A DNA stretch of 64,000 nt from Eremophila alpestris peregrina (lineage: Eukaryota; Chordata; Aves; Passeriformes; Alaudidae), in the NCBI GenBank assembly GCA_009792885.1, contig WMCF01000015.1:15917183-15981182 (forward strand), read 5' to 3'. Below, one piece after another: positions 44,291-57,800 of the stretch (position 1 is the first letter of the stretch; every line of letters starts with the position of its first letter). The notes beneath the pieces were generated by a model. That model searched no databases. It worked only from the letters and a program-made list of their open reading frames with translations, and was not told where the DNA came from. Made by a program: the position numbers and the translations under genes.

Positions 44291-46962
44291 TTGCATTTCA
44301 TGGATTTCAACACCAATTTTCCTCTTTCTTCTAATCTTTTAAGCTCTCAGTAACACTTTTCTTTTTGTCTAACTTCTCATGAGGTGTCTGGGATATGTGA
44401 TCACTGACCCTTTTCTCATTACTCAGAGTCACTGAGCTGGGACAATTCCATTTTCGCTTTCTTTCTGCTAGTTGCTGCAAGGTGGTACAAGTTTTGGGCA
44501 CATCTATGCAACCTTTCTTTTTCCTCAAAATTTTTTCAGGGAGGCAATTATGTATATCCACTCTCTTTCACTTGTGTTGTGTTAGGAAGCATCTTTGCAC
44601 CCACATTTTCCAAACTAGCCTCCCATTTAACACAGACAGCCTGGTAAATCCATACCGACTTTCCAAGGAGAAGTGCTCCCTGCTTTTCCCCAGCACCCCG
44701 GGGAAGCACTGCCGCCCATGTCCCAGCACAGCCAGGGTGTCCCCTCTGTGGGCAGCCTGACATGTGTGTCTGTGTGAGCTGTCCTGGCCCCTTCCAGCTG
44801 CTGCCTCCTCACCATGATCCCCACCCGCTGCTGAGCGGCTCTGGACCTTGCAAGGGCTGTGACACAGGGACACAGAGTCATTTGCCCTACTGGGTGTACA
44901 TCGACATACATTTGCTCTACTGGGTGCTGCAGCTCCTCCAAATAAGTGATGTTTTCAAAACAGGGAAATAATTAGGAAGTTGTTGGACTCTTCCTGTTAT
45001 TAATCCCTCAAGGAAATTGAGTTGGGTGTGTTCATGCACTTGTGAAAGGGCTGGCTGAGGCAGGTAGATTTTTCTTATTTTTCTAAGTATAAGTGAGATT
45101 TAGCCCTGTCATCAAGGTCAAGATGAAAGGTGGAAGGACAGTAATGCCTAGACCTCTTTTTTCCCCTTTGGACATACTTTTCTGCAGCAGCCTGTCACAG
45201 CTGAAACAAATCTAGACCTCACTTGAACTCTGATTCTTAAGAGACATTGATAGAATACCTTCAAAAGACGTCATGGGACCTGAAATGCTTAATGCTGCTA
45301 ACGATCCTAGACTTGGCAGAGACGTCATGGCACAGGACACAAATCCCTGTCCCTCACCTTCCTTAGGCAGTAAATTGCTCATTACTTTCCTTGTGTGTGC
45401 CAGTGGAGCTTCCTTTTTATCTCTTCTTTCCCTGCTCTTCCTTCCTTTGCTCCAGATATCAGTGCCCTTTTTTTTTTTTCAGATGGTCTAGCTGCTTACA
45501 TAATCTAATTAAATTTATACGTCGTTCTCTGCTGGTTTTCACCTCCAACACTACTGCTGCTATTTCAGGCCTGAAGAAGGTTCATCTGCCCAAAAACTTA
45601 TCCTGTTTTTTAACTCAGTGGCAGCTGGCCTGGTAAAAGATAGCCCCTCTTTTTACAAACCACTGTAGAAAAACAGCAACTTACATCTTTAGCAGTGTGT
45701 TGAGTGACAGGGGAACATTTGGCTCCTTCTACGTAGTGTAATATGCAGCTAAAAACATCCAGTTAGTAGGTGTGCTTCAATTTGGTTTTATTTTCAAGAG
45801 ACTGTTCTAGAAAAATGGATATTTCTGCGGTAGTCCGGAAACCTCTCACAAACTCATCAGTTGGCTCAATTTGCTGAAGTCATAGTAGAAAGCCTTTGGC
45901 AAGGTGTGAATGAAGGTAGATGAACCTTCAGGTTGCTTTGCCTTGCCTGTAGGTCTGTATTAAGAGGTGCAGGTGTAAAATGTGAGATGTCTTTTAAAAA
46001 TGCATCTGTTAAATGGGTCAGGGCTCCTGTGTGAACACCAGTTTGATGTGGAGTTAAGTTAAATCAGTATCAAGCTGAAGTTAGCAGTGTTTTAATTGGC
46101 ATAGGCTTCACTGAGGTACCAGTGAAATTTTCCTGTGATCCCATATGAACAGAGAATTATGTTATGTGCTGAGACTTTGTGAAATAGATTTGAAAATGCT
46201 TTTTTTTCCCTTTTATTTTTCAGAAAACATTTGAGTATACCTCAAAATTGAGGTGTTCCTCACCTGCTTTCTGTCGAGGCAGCCTCTTCAAGCAATTCTC
46301 ACAGCCAGCCAGAGTTGGATTCAAAATTTAGAGTGATGGGTTAAAAATGTGGTTTCTCCCTCCCTCCACCTTTTTAGTTGCCGATTGACAGACAAGATGA
46401 TGTGACAGGTTTTCCTGACAGTGCACCTCACCTTTGGTGTTGTGAAAATCCCGAAGGACTGATAGAAATCCTGTGGGTTTATAGATGAGACTTCTCATAG
46501 TATTTGAGGAGGATTTTCTAGGAAGGAGTCTGCAGAGTCTCACAAGAAGCCTTTCTCATGGAAAGCCACACCTCAGACAGTTGTGAATTGCTGAAATATT
46601 ACTTCCATCAAGCGTTAGCATCTAGATATGGCTATGCTCAACTGATTGTGTCTTGGATTAAAGTGCCAGATGACAGTTGATACTACACCATTCTTTCCCT
46701 AAATAAACAGTACATTTTCAGCCCATTGTGGTGACTCCCACTGAGCTGTAAGAAGAGGCAGGAGATCCTGCCTTCAGCTATGTCTCCTGCAGGGTACAAT
46801 CAGTGGAAATAAAGCAGAGGTGAGGCTGGAAGGAGAGGTGATACTGGGCTACGTAAGGGATGGTACCAGTGTGTTCTTCTAACCTTTGTAAAAGGCTGTG
46901 AAAGTCACATAATAGTAGTGATGTTTTATGTCATTTGCTGGGTGTGGGGGAGAGGATCCTAA
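44291..46962. other. Intergenic DNA upstream of TPT1
   Basis: No exon recognised on either strand. A possible old repeat fragment lies at 45566-45650. A T-run occurs at about 45470. A human antisense lncRNA (TPT1-AS1) starts near the TPT1 promoter, but I saw no sequence feature proving an equivalent here. Confidence 0.6.
45566..45650 (+). repeat. Possible old amniote interspersed repeat
   Basis: The run 'ggcctgaagaaggttcatct', 'gcccaaaaacttatcctg' and 'ctggcctggtaaaagatag' resembles a repeat phrase widespread in turtles and crocodiles (an approximate 'tctgaagaagtg...cgaaagctta...aataaa' pattern). It is heavily decayed. The family name cannot be given with confidence. Confidence 0.4.
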
Positions 46963-46979
46963 GTCTGTCTGTCTGTCTA

Positions 46980-47012
<33 letters not shown>

Positions 47013-47030
47013 CTATCTCTATATCTATCT
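46963..47030. repeat. Compound microsatellite (TCTG)n(TC)n(TATC)n
   Basis: Three blocks of TCTG and TC, then about seven TATC units with one interruption, ending 'atatctatct'. Likely polymorphic. Confidence 0.97.
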
Positions 47031-48104
47031 GCTGGTAGAAAGAAACTGGAAAAATGAAGATTTAAAGGACTGGGCAAGCCCTAGCACTGCAGAGACAGGA
47101 CAGTCTGTGCCCAGTGCCCCATGCCCCCTTGCCCAGTGTATCTCCCAGCACAAAGGCTTTGGGAGAGAGGATGCACATGATCACCTCATGCCTTTACAGA
47201 TCTGTCTGGAATATAGGACTGAAACAAAGAGCTGTGACTTTGTAGCCCCTCTTTCAACACACAAAGATGGAAACTGTAGCTTTTAACTGGTTTCCTTCAA
47301 GTTCTTCCCCTGGGGTATTTCCAGACAATAAAGATTTGATCACTATTTGTTACCCCTTCCTATTAATTGGTAATTGATTTTACAAAGCCAGACCATCAGT
47401 TTGATTCTTACAGATGAGTTTATGTTATGAATATATTCAGTCTTCCAGTGCTTGGCAATCCTTCAACTGTTTTGGATCTCGAGCCAAAAACCATAATTTA
47501 GATTTACATTGGCTGTGTACTAAGACAGAATCCTAGATCCCAAGATGAGTGTTTGAAAGAGTTGAGCTTTGATCATAGGTGTAGCTTATCAGCTCAGATC
47601 TATTCACAAATGATAGACCATGTTAGACTGGACTAGATAGATGAAGGTGTCCCAGACAAAGGCATCACTTTTTAGAATACAAGGAAGGTCTTTTGTTGAG
47701 CAGCAACCCCTTTTGCACTTAGAACAAATGCAGATGTCTCTACCTTGGCATTTAGAATAGTTGCAGTTCCTGAGGCTGCAGCCGGGACCCTGAGGGCTTC
47801 GTTTCTCTCGCTGGCTGCTGCACTTCTGCGAACAGACACAGAGGTCACTGCGCAGCCACAAATGCCTCCAGTCTGTGGCACTACTTGCACCAGGCCAGCT
47901 CACCCAAACCCTGCCCTGGGCGCTGGGAGGCTGTCAGCCAGCCCTGCAACTGCTGCGTTTTTAGGAAAAACAGGACTGTGATTCCCAAGTTAAGAACTAT
48001 TGAGCAAAGTGCTGCCCACCTGCAATTTTATCCTTACTAACCTTATAAACACCCAGGTGACTGAAAGGGCTGTGGTGGAAAGGCCTGCACCTGATCCTTG
48101 GGTC
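47031..48104. other. Intergenic DNA
   Basis: No gene recognised. A minus-strand open frame of 99 codons (47604-47903) is Cys-rich (Cys-Ser-Lys-Cys-Lys-Arg-Gly-Cys-Cys) but shows no start, splice or promoter context. It is treated as chance. Confidence 0.55.
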
Positions 48105-48300
48105 TGTTGCCAGTGTGTCCCACTGATGTGCTGAATGATGGAATAGAGAGTGCATTCATTAAAGTGGCAGTAAGATTAGGTTGGGAAGGACCACAGATGT
48201 ATTGGAGATTAAGACTGGAATTAAAAAATGATCTTGATACATTGGACAAGTGGCTTGAATTGTTAGAAGGCATTTGGACAAGGCCAGCAGGTCAATGAGC
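48105..48300 (+). mobile_element. CR1 LINE fragment (upstream part of the 3' region)
   Basis: Reads 'gtgctgaatgatggaataga', 'gagtgcattcattaaagtgg', 'ttgatacattggacaagtgg' and 'gcttgaattgttagaagg', recognisable as the late part of a CR1 reverse-transcriptase frame and its flank ('gatgatggaatagagtgc...'). Diverged and truncated at both ends. Confidence 0.65.
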
Positions 48301-48634
48301 AGTCAAACATTTACTAAAAGGAAAACCTACCAAAGCCTTTTGAACACAAAATGCAGCATAACATTCAAGCAAGCTCTGAGCCACACATACTAGAAATTGA
48401 AAGAGTGCATAGGGGAAGTGCTGCCTTATCCTGGCCCTGGCCCTTTGCTCTGTTGTAGTCTTCTGCTGCTGGCAAAGGCCAGGGAATGCTGAGATGATGA
48501 TGTGCTCCATATGGGTGCTCTGATGTCATGCTGGTGAGGGCAGAGCTGAAATGATCAGCCACAGACACAGGACAGAGAATTGGGCAGCAGTTCTGCAGAA
48601 AAGATCTGGGATACTGGTGGATCCAAAGCTGAAT

Positions 48635-48855
48635 CAGAGTCATAGAGTCATAGAACCATTTAATTTGAAAAAGGCTTCTGAGATTGAGTCCCATCATTAA
48701 CCCAGCACTGCCAAGTCCACCACTAAACCATGTCCCTGAGTGCCACATCTACTTGTCTTTTAAATACTTCCAGGGATGGTGACTCAACTACATCCCTGGG
48801 CAGCCTTGTTCTGATGCTTGACCAGCCTTTCAGGGGAAAATAAATCTTAATGTCT
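48635..48855 (-). mobile_element. CR1 LINE 3' end fragment
   Basis: The plus strand starts with the reversed tail 'gagtcatagagtcatagaac'. It continues 'aacccagcactgccaagtcc', 'accactaaaccatgtccctg', 'atacttccagggatggtgac' and 'tccctgggcagccttgttct'. This is a classic antisense CR1 3' end with its terminal short repeats. Confidence 0.93.
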
Positions 48856-51800
48856 ATTTCACCTGTTCTGAGAAAAGCCCATACCATATTGGAGTAGATA
48901 AGGGGTGATGTTATGTGTAAGAAATATTATTATAATTCTAGTTCTATTTAAATATAATGTGGTAAACCCTTTTACTCAGATTAGAGGTGTGCTGCAGAAA
49001 GGGCTCCTTCCATGCCATACCTAAGGCAAAGGTAAGCACAGATCTAATTTCTTGTGTTGGCTGAGACTCTCCTTAGTCTGTGGGCAGTAAACCTGGATGT
49101 CTCTCTGCACAGATCCACTCTTCCAGCAGAGTGGAGGTTTTATAAAGTCATCCACCAAAAAAAAAAAAAATTATCAGTGCATGCCTGGCTGGTTCAATTG
49201 TTTTGCAAAGAATGGGAATGGAATTTATCCTATTTAACCTCCACAGCAGAGACAGCTCACGAGGAGATCCCTTTGTTAAGAGAGCTCAAGCTGACTTCTC
49301 ATGGAGCAGCCGGGCCAGCTACATAAAGGAAGGGGAGCCGGAACTGCAGGCAGGGGAAGTGCCCTCCCCAGCAAGGGCTCAGTGCCAGGTGGGACCAATG
49401 TCTAAAGCCACGCCAGGGCTGGGATGAGCCGGACATGGGCCGGACACAGCGCGGCTGCAGCACAGCACAGGTGGGGAGTGAAGGACGGGCCAGAGCACAA
49501 ACAGCTGCTCAGCCCTGAGGAAGAGGGTCCCAGCAGGGCAGCTCACGGCTCCATCCATGGAACTGGTTTGACTGCAGCCTGGGCCAGGGTTACAATTTCT
49601 ATCCACAGGCACCACTTCAGAGTTAGCCAGTGCTTCTAAGGCAAACGTCTCTGCCCAGTTCTTCACGAAGACATCTCCAGTTACCTTAGCGATCCCCTTT
49701 GAGAAGACTCAGAGAAGCGTCCTCCCACGAGCTCTATTTTCGTGCGAGACTTAAGGCTTTCTGAACGCCTGTGCCATGTGGAGACACCCCACTAGATGGC
49801 GGGACAGGAGCCGGTGGATGGCAAGCAGGGCTCTGCTCACCTTGGTAGGAGGCCAGAGCTTTTTCCATTGCTGTTGGTACCGTTCCCATGTCACCTGAAG
49901 TGCCCCAGGACAAGCGAAAGAAAAATTCGATCTTGGGGCTGTAACTGATGCAGCCGCTCTGGGCTCCTGGCCAGCTGGATGCTGCACACAGATACCATTC
50001 ACTCCAGATAATTAGCATCCACTCGTGATGAGCTGGGGTCCGTTGAGTTCTTAACCATTACAGGGGTTAATCCTGCCATGTTAAACTCACTCAGCTGCCA
50101 TTTTTCAAGATGCCATTTGCTTCAGAAATCTTATGAAGTCTGAAATTGAGTTCTGCCATTTTAATCCATGCCTGTGTGCTTTTTTAGGTCATTGTTAAAC
50201 AGTGTGAGCTCCCAGTCTTGTCAATAAGGAAATAATCATCAGAGCACTCAGCATGTTAATGGTGTTATTCCTGGAATTCTGACACCACCAGCGGGTAACA
50301 CAGCTACATTTAGAAAGCAAACTTGGCTGCAGATGCTCCAGAAAAATGGCAGGATTAAATACCCATTATAAGGAAATGGGTCGATGAACCTTTTGGTCTC
50401 TCAAAACATCACTTTAAAATACTGTAGGGGACATCAGACTACAGGACTGAAAGATTCAGTTTTGGAAAACAGCTTCTTAAATGGCAATCCAGTAACTTGA
50501 GGTCGTAGCACATGTCAGCTGGAAATAAAAAGCTGCTGTCATTTTCAAAGATCTCAAGAAAGATACTTGTTATTTTCTGATAAGAATTTTGTGTCCACTA
50601 CATTCCTCCCTTCTGCAAAAATCAAAAAGGTACCTGGGTGAGAAAGGATATGTTGGACATTTAGGAGGTATGTCCCTGCTTCTGGGTGATTTTGAATTGC
50701 TCTATTGTTTCAGAAAGGTATGGCAGCACTATTCAAAAAGGTGAATTTTAAGACAAGAATGGAGAAGAAGGTGTTTGCAGATTCTATCAAAAATATGCTC
50801 TGAGGAAACAGGGACCAATCTGTTAATCTATCTGTGAGATGGTTGATAATCTGAGGCCCTTCAAGATAAGGGCAGAAAATGACCTTGAGAGTCCAGTCAG
50901 CCAGTCTTCTTTCATCAGGGGGATTAGTTGGACATGCACTTCTCTGGGGAGATGTTTGCTTACCTTGTTTTTCAGATTTTCGGATGCTGGATATTTCCAT
51001 CATCCTCTGCAGAGCAAACACTTACTGAAAAGGGGGCTGGGCCCTGCCATTCCCCTGTGAGTGTTGCAAATATAGGATGGCTCATAACCTGTGTTAATGT
51101 GGATGTAGAAGTCTTTCCGATGCCCAGATCCTTATGGAGCTCAGTGTGCCCCATTCTACACAGACACCTGGCTACACAGTTTCTGTATTTATATAAAAAC
51201 CACAACTATATTATTAGTGAGTACTTTCACACAGGATGAAGCAGAGTGTTCCTCACTGTTTAGTTCCTTCACTGGGTCAGTGAGCACATGGAAATCTCTC
51301 TCCAGAATCGTGATACTGTACACAGAGAGAAAAAAACAAAGAACCAACTTATCTCATGTATTTCTTCCGGAGCTTTACATAAAAAAAAGCAGTTTAGCTA
51401 ATCAATACAATTCAAGGCAGAGTTGCCTGAAGTGATAATAGATACTTCTGTGAAAACATAAGAGCACCTCTCAGTGCTGATCACAAGACTGTTAATGAAA
51501 TTTTAAGAAGAGAATAAAACAAGAAACATCCCTGTCATATGTCTGTATACATGCACACAGAGTAAATACACACACACACATACACACACATACATTTTGT
51601 ATATAATTGCTGTGTGCCTGAAAGTCAAGTGCTGTGTGCAGGCCTGGCTTCCCAGTGTCAAAAAGGTATGATAAAAGTGGGTCCAGTACCAAGAAGAGAG
51701 GCAAGCAGCAAAATCTGGAATAGGACACACCAACTTTAAATAGAGATATCTGGGGTGGTGGGTTTGATGGCAATCTTTGAAATCAACAGCAGGGCTGAGA

Positions 51801-54800
51801 AAATAGAGACCAACTATTCACTGTCTATCAGCAGATGGGAAATATCAAGAAAATGATGAGTTGGCAAATTCAGATGGGTCAAAAGAATGCTCCTTTTAAT
51901 ACCCTGTGTACAGTTACCCTGTGAAACTTATTGCTCAAGGATGCCAAAAATTTAGATTATTGCAAAAGCAATTAAAAAATTTTGCAGAAAGGGCTACTAA
52001 GCACTTCTGGCTCAGGAAGAAGCCCTACAGCGAAGGACTGTTGGGGGTCAGGGAATCTAACGCTGAGGTGTTGCCTTCCTCTGCATAGATTTGTGTGTTT
52101 TAGAGGAAGAAGTTGGGAAGATATCTCTGTATCCTTAAATGCCCTTTATTAACTTGTAAACCATATGCAGCCTTAGGGGAAAACGTTTCTAGAAAAACAC
52201 TGAGGGGAACAGAAAGTTCTAAGGAGGCTAGGGAATCATCTCTATCTGTTTCTCTGCCCTGAAATAACCCTTGGCAAACTGTGGGGCCATGCTGAGGTGA
52301 GGGAGGACTGCTGCCCATTCTGCCTCACCAGCTCCCAGCTATGCCAGTTACATTAGCTGCTGCCCTGAGGATTTCTCCTCATCTGATTCTGCTGTCTTAG
52401 AGTTCTGACCTGGTTTTAACATTTGAAAGAGCAAGCAAAACCTTCCTCACATGTGACAGGTGGTTTTAGCTGCCATCAGCTTCCTTGTTTAATGACTGTG
52501 TTCAAATGCCCAGCCAAGGTAGTGTTGGATATCCCTGAGTAAGGGAAGTATTACAGAGGTGCTGTGAGGTCAGGCTTCCTTATTTCAGCAGTGCCAAGAA
52601 ATCACATACACCCTCTGCACATTCTTGTACAGCCACAGGCCCCCTCTGTGTGTGTGTCATTTTTAAGTTGTTCTGCAATGTGGTCTAGTGTTCTTGTGTT
52701 CCTCCAGCTGTGGCTCATGAGCCATTAAATCACAGCAAATTTCCTGGCTGGGACAGCCTGCCACACATGAACACTTCAACCCACAAACATGCACATGTGC
52801 ACAAGCAAAGTGCATCAAGACATAGAAAACTCATTTATGCACATCCAAAGTTGAGCACATGCATTTTTCTGCTGTAAATAATAACCACTGGGGCCATGGT
52901 GCACACAGTGCCTGTTAGTTTTGGGCTTGTTTTTCCTAAAAGGTCATGCTATCCTTCAGTTTGAGGAGCGTGGGAGGGAGCACAGTGCAGACCTGTGAGG
53001 CAACAGAGAAATTCCTGTGTGCCCAAACGGGTGCTTACAGCCCCTCCTCTCTGCAATGGCAGTGTGTGCATAACCCTCCTGTCTCAGATACTCCATGCAT
53101 GAAATGAGGCCAGTAATGTTTATCCGCCTCCTGCAAGGCTTCATGTAACAAATCATTACTACTCTATGGGGATAGGAAAGCAGGAAGAATTCCCACTGAA
53201 AAAAATTATTACATATGGGAGCAAGTGAATGCAGAGAAATGAGGGAGGCGTGGGGGCATAGCTCTTACAGCACAAAGCAAACAATTCTCCTCTGAGAACA
53301 GCATGAATATGGAAACCATGCAGCAGATGCACTGTGCTGAACATCAGATATATGCAAATCATTCTGATCATCCTTTTGGTGTATTTTCTCACTACTCACG
53401 AATGGGTTTGTGCTGAACATCCTAGAGAGAAGCTGCTTTTGGGGAGAGTGGATGTTGCAGACACAGGATGAGAGCATGCAGGCTGTGATGTGCTCATGGT
53501 GCCCAGAGCTGTGCTGCGCCCCTAAACAGCAGGATAGAAATTTGCTTCTGCTTCAGAATCCTGTGGGGCAAGGCAAAGGGGTGAGCTCCAGCCAGGCACA
53601 TAAGAACAATGTCATGAAAATGGGAATAATTTTTCCTTCTTTCTGTTAATCTGAGTTTACTATCTACTGTTTTGGATTTCTGATGGTGGCCAGTGCTATT
53701 TAAAGACTTGGCTTTCATCCAAAGCCCTCAGTCACATGTTTCACACAAGAAACACAGAGAGAAAAATAGCAATTTCTCCATTAGTTTATTGAACAAGTCT
53801 GCTGCTGCTGAACACAAAAGGCACCATTTCAGTTTCTGCATGCAGTCCTGTTTAGAAGCAAGCTGCTTCCCCGAGGGTCAGCTTTTTCAGAGGAACAACC
53901 TGATCATTTGTGGATGTCTTCACTACCTAGAGTCTGACCTAGGCAGACAAAGAGTCAGGGCATGATTTTTATTGCCTGTTTGTTGGGGGTTTTTTTTGGT
54001 TTATTTGGTTTTTTTTTTAACATTTCACATGAAAAGTGCAAACATAAAGGGTGAATCTTCTGATTTTTGTAGCCCACTGAAAATTAAGGACCAGGAAAAT
54101 TCTTTTTCATCATTTCCTTGATTTCTGATTATATTCTGTGTTCCCAAACACAGCCATGATGGTTGGTAGTTACATAGACCAAATGTGTTTCTTTATTCAT
54201 AACAAATTCATAACAAATTATTACTTTCTTCCATAGGTAGGGAAACAAAACTGTGGAGATCATGGATATTCAGGATGGATAGCGAAAACCTGAGATCTTG
54301 CCATGATAATAACATTTCAGTGGTGCTGATGCTGAAGTTTTGTCTACAGAGAAGTACAAGGCTTTTTTTCACAGTGTGGCATTTGGCCCAAGTTACAAAA
54401 TGTTAATCTCAAAAGAGAAGTATGAAAAAGGGTTGAGTTTTGGACTGACAGTGGGGAACTCCCATGTCCCAGCCCTGCTGGAGCCATGGTGCTTTCTAGG
54501 GTGTTCAGGGCTAAGCCTGTAAATATGTTTTTAGGAATCAAAGTACTTTTCTGCTTCCTAGCAGAGGCAGCAGCTTCCTTTAATGCTCAGGTCTTGTTCT
54601 TGGCACTCAATTTGGATTTCCATTTTTGTTTTCAGTTCCTTTATTCATAACATGTACCTGTGGGCAGTAAGAGACCACACAGGAATACCCTGAAGAGTCA
54701 TTGCTAACAAGAAGTTCAGTCTGTGGGAGGAGATCCCTTTAAGGCCTCGAGGAAGAAGACTGAGTATTACAAAGCATGTAAGAATTGCACCCTCTTGTTC

Positions 54801-57800
54801 AAGCCCTGTTGCAGAGATGTGAACAGCATCAGACAGCTACAGCCTTTTTTCATGGTCAGTGCTATTTCAGTCATATTCAGAGTTCTGAAGTCCTTTATTT
54901 GGTTTTTTATTTCATTAATGTGAAGGACCTACTAGTTTAAAAACTGCACCTAAAAATAGCTATGAATTTACCAGAAAGGCACAAATAGGAGAAAAACAGA
55001 CTTGTATTACCACCACAACATTTAAACAATATATTATCATCTACATATCTATCTCAAAGAATAAAAATGATAAAAAGCACAAAATGTAAACTACTGTTAG
55101 CTTATATAAAAATATTTTTTATGTGAAAAATATGAAAGCTACAGACTGTATATACTGCACACCTGGACTTGCATATTGAACTCATGAAGAAAGTACTTCA
55201 GTCTTTTAATACAGATCTTCAGTAGACATCTGAGAGCTAAAGACTGTTGAATACATGAGTTCTGGTTTTGCCTAGTGTGAGATACAGTAGTAATACTGAG
55301 CTGGCTGTAGTTGTTACATTTTTTAATATTGTACTTTGCAAGACAAGAGCAGTGATTTTCAATGCGATGTTTTATTTTCCATGCTCTGGCAAGTGACATC
55401 ATGGCTTTGTCGTGACGTAGTTCAAACACCAATTCTTATGTCAATAGTGTTTAGTAAGTGGAAATGAAACATTCATGTAATTGCAGAAGTGAAAGGCAAA
55501 AAAGAAAATAAATATTTTTTAATACATGGTCACAGAGTGACCCTGCAGTAAGGTCACACTGCCTGCTCTGGCTCCTGTCTGTGGTCAGGAAAGGTCTGTG
55601 GGAGCTGATTTTGGAACTTGGCACAAACTGGCTCTGTCATGTGTTACTTCGGGGAAAGTTCAGATGTTCAAATCTGGGCTTAAAAACAGAGGCAGTGAGA
55701 ACTGAGATGGAATTCTGAAAGAGGAGATGTATTATAATCTTTTTACTTGTCCAACAAAGTTCCTGACTACCTTTTTGGCTGTGCTTTTTAAAGTTCTTGT
55801 TTTCAAGCACCTCTTCAAGGATGAAGTAAGGTTGGGAGCGTAAGGTGGAGAGTTTCTCTATTTGTGTGTGTGTTCTGTGATGGAAATGGAAAACATTTCA
55901 GTCTATTCTCCAGAAGATTTTAAAATTGAGACTTACTGGAGTCAAGCTGGACCAACCTTTAAGTATGAATAAAACCAGCCAATCTGTCATCAAAAATGCA
56001 GAGTGACTACAGCTGTGCCTTGCGCCACTGAATCCTCACCCCAATGGCCACAGTCAACTCAAATGGGCAGAGCAGAGCCTCTGTGAGCTCAGAGCACTGT
56101 TGGAACACACATCTCTATTTACAGTGCAACACTGACTGCCAGTGTCACAGGATGTCTCTGGGTGTAATGTAGACTAGACAGGATCATCTCCTTCATAAAA
56201 TCAGCCACATCCTCTGCAGCAGCACCTTAAGTGCTGTTGCACATGGAGTATTTTGACATTACTGTGTCTTGCCTAATACTGGAAGATCAGACCCTTGGTT
56301 CAGGATGAGCAGTCGGTCTCCTTGCAAGAATATTTTGATTTTCATTCAAGGCTTTTTCCCCTATTTTTACTACAATAAAAGTTATGGTCTGAGAGCACTA
56401 CAAAATAATAATCAGCCTCCCATCACCACCCTCTAAAACTAAACTGGCTTTCCAAGAATTTTCATAGTACATTGCTCACAAGGTTGAGAGAGATCAACTG
56501 AAACTTGGAGACAAATCCAGGTCTGACTAATGAGCCTGTAATTCATTAACATTTATACGGTCAATTGTTTCAGTGCATTTGAAGTAAACAAAACAGGGAA
56601 AATAAAGGAGAAAGAACTGTGTATCAGTAAGAAACTCCAGGGCTTGATGCCATTGCCACTTGGCAAATACCTCCAAACCTTGCAAATACACTCTAGGGCT
56701 GCTGGAACTGTTGAGAGAGTGGATGGGAGCAAGAATGCTGTGGCCTGCCTGAACAATTTTTTTCCAGAGAACTGATTTATTTTGCGGAGGATTTAGAAGA
56801 TTTAATAGGAAAAAAACCAAAAGCTATTCAGTTGAGCTTTCTGGGTAAACTGATTTTGACCAAGAATGTTAATTAATGAAAATGTTGCTCATTGCTTCTA
56901 AAGCAAAATAGCAAAACAAAACATCTGCAGCACTGGCAGAACAGCTTGGATCATAAGAGTCCTGATTCTGATTTTCCTGCTGCAAGAAGTGCTACACTTC
57001 TGAGAGCACACCAAGAACTCATTCCTAATGCTGTCCTTCTGCAACACGTAAAGGAAGTTTTGAAGGTCTCACTGCTGCTGCAGCTCTGTCTCCTATCACA
57101 ATTTTTAGGGGATTACAGCACAATGCAGAATTTAAGAAAATTCTTAGAACTGTTTCTGGGCTGGTATCCAGAAGCCAGTGTTTGGCTATGTTTAGAGGGC
57201 TTTTGGGACACAACTAATCCAATATTTGTAACCTGTGAAGTCAGGTGTGTTAACTTTTACATGGAAACGACAGACACATATCTGTGTGCTAACATGGTCA
57301 GATGAGCTGGGTTTGGGAGCTAATTCCTTCTGCACTGATGACGTGGGCAGTGGTTAAACTAAGATCTTTTTTGCTGATTAGAGACTTGCTGAGTTAATTG
57401 AATGAGCTCTGTTCAGATAAACCAGATGGAGCTGCAGGAGTCTGCACACCACTGTTATTTTCCCCACTTATTCTTTAACCACACCATTTAAATGCCTCTA
57501 CCATGTGCTGGATTGTATTGAATCAGTAAGATCATCTATACTGTTCATTTCATTACTCACACTTTTATCTCTCCCATTCCTTTCAGATGCTGTATACTTA
57601 CTGATCAAAGCAATTTTCTGGGGTTCCCCTATTTCTGGAACTGCTTTTGTACTTCAAGATTTTAGAAATAGAAAACAGCCTGCTTATAATCTCCAAAATT
57701 CAATGTTACAATGGAGTCTACACTAAAAATCAATATAAGAAAATAGTGCTGTCATTTACATATTGCTGAGATACATTGGAAAAAAAGCTGTGTAGCTTCT

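Noticed and set aside
46963..47030. Repeated short units considered as a CRISPR-like array
   Set aside because: A plain tetranucleotide/dinucleotide microsatellite in a vertebrate genome. There are no spacers.
47604..47903. Cys-rich 99-codon minus-strand frame, considered as a small secreted or defensin-like peptide
   Set aside because: No signal peptide, no regular cysteine spacing of a known family, and no gene structure around it.
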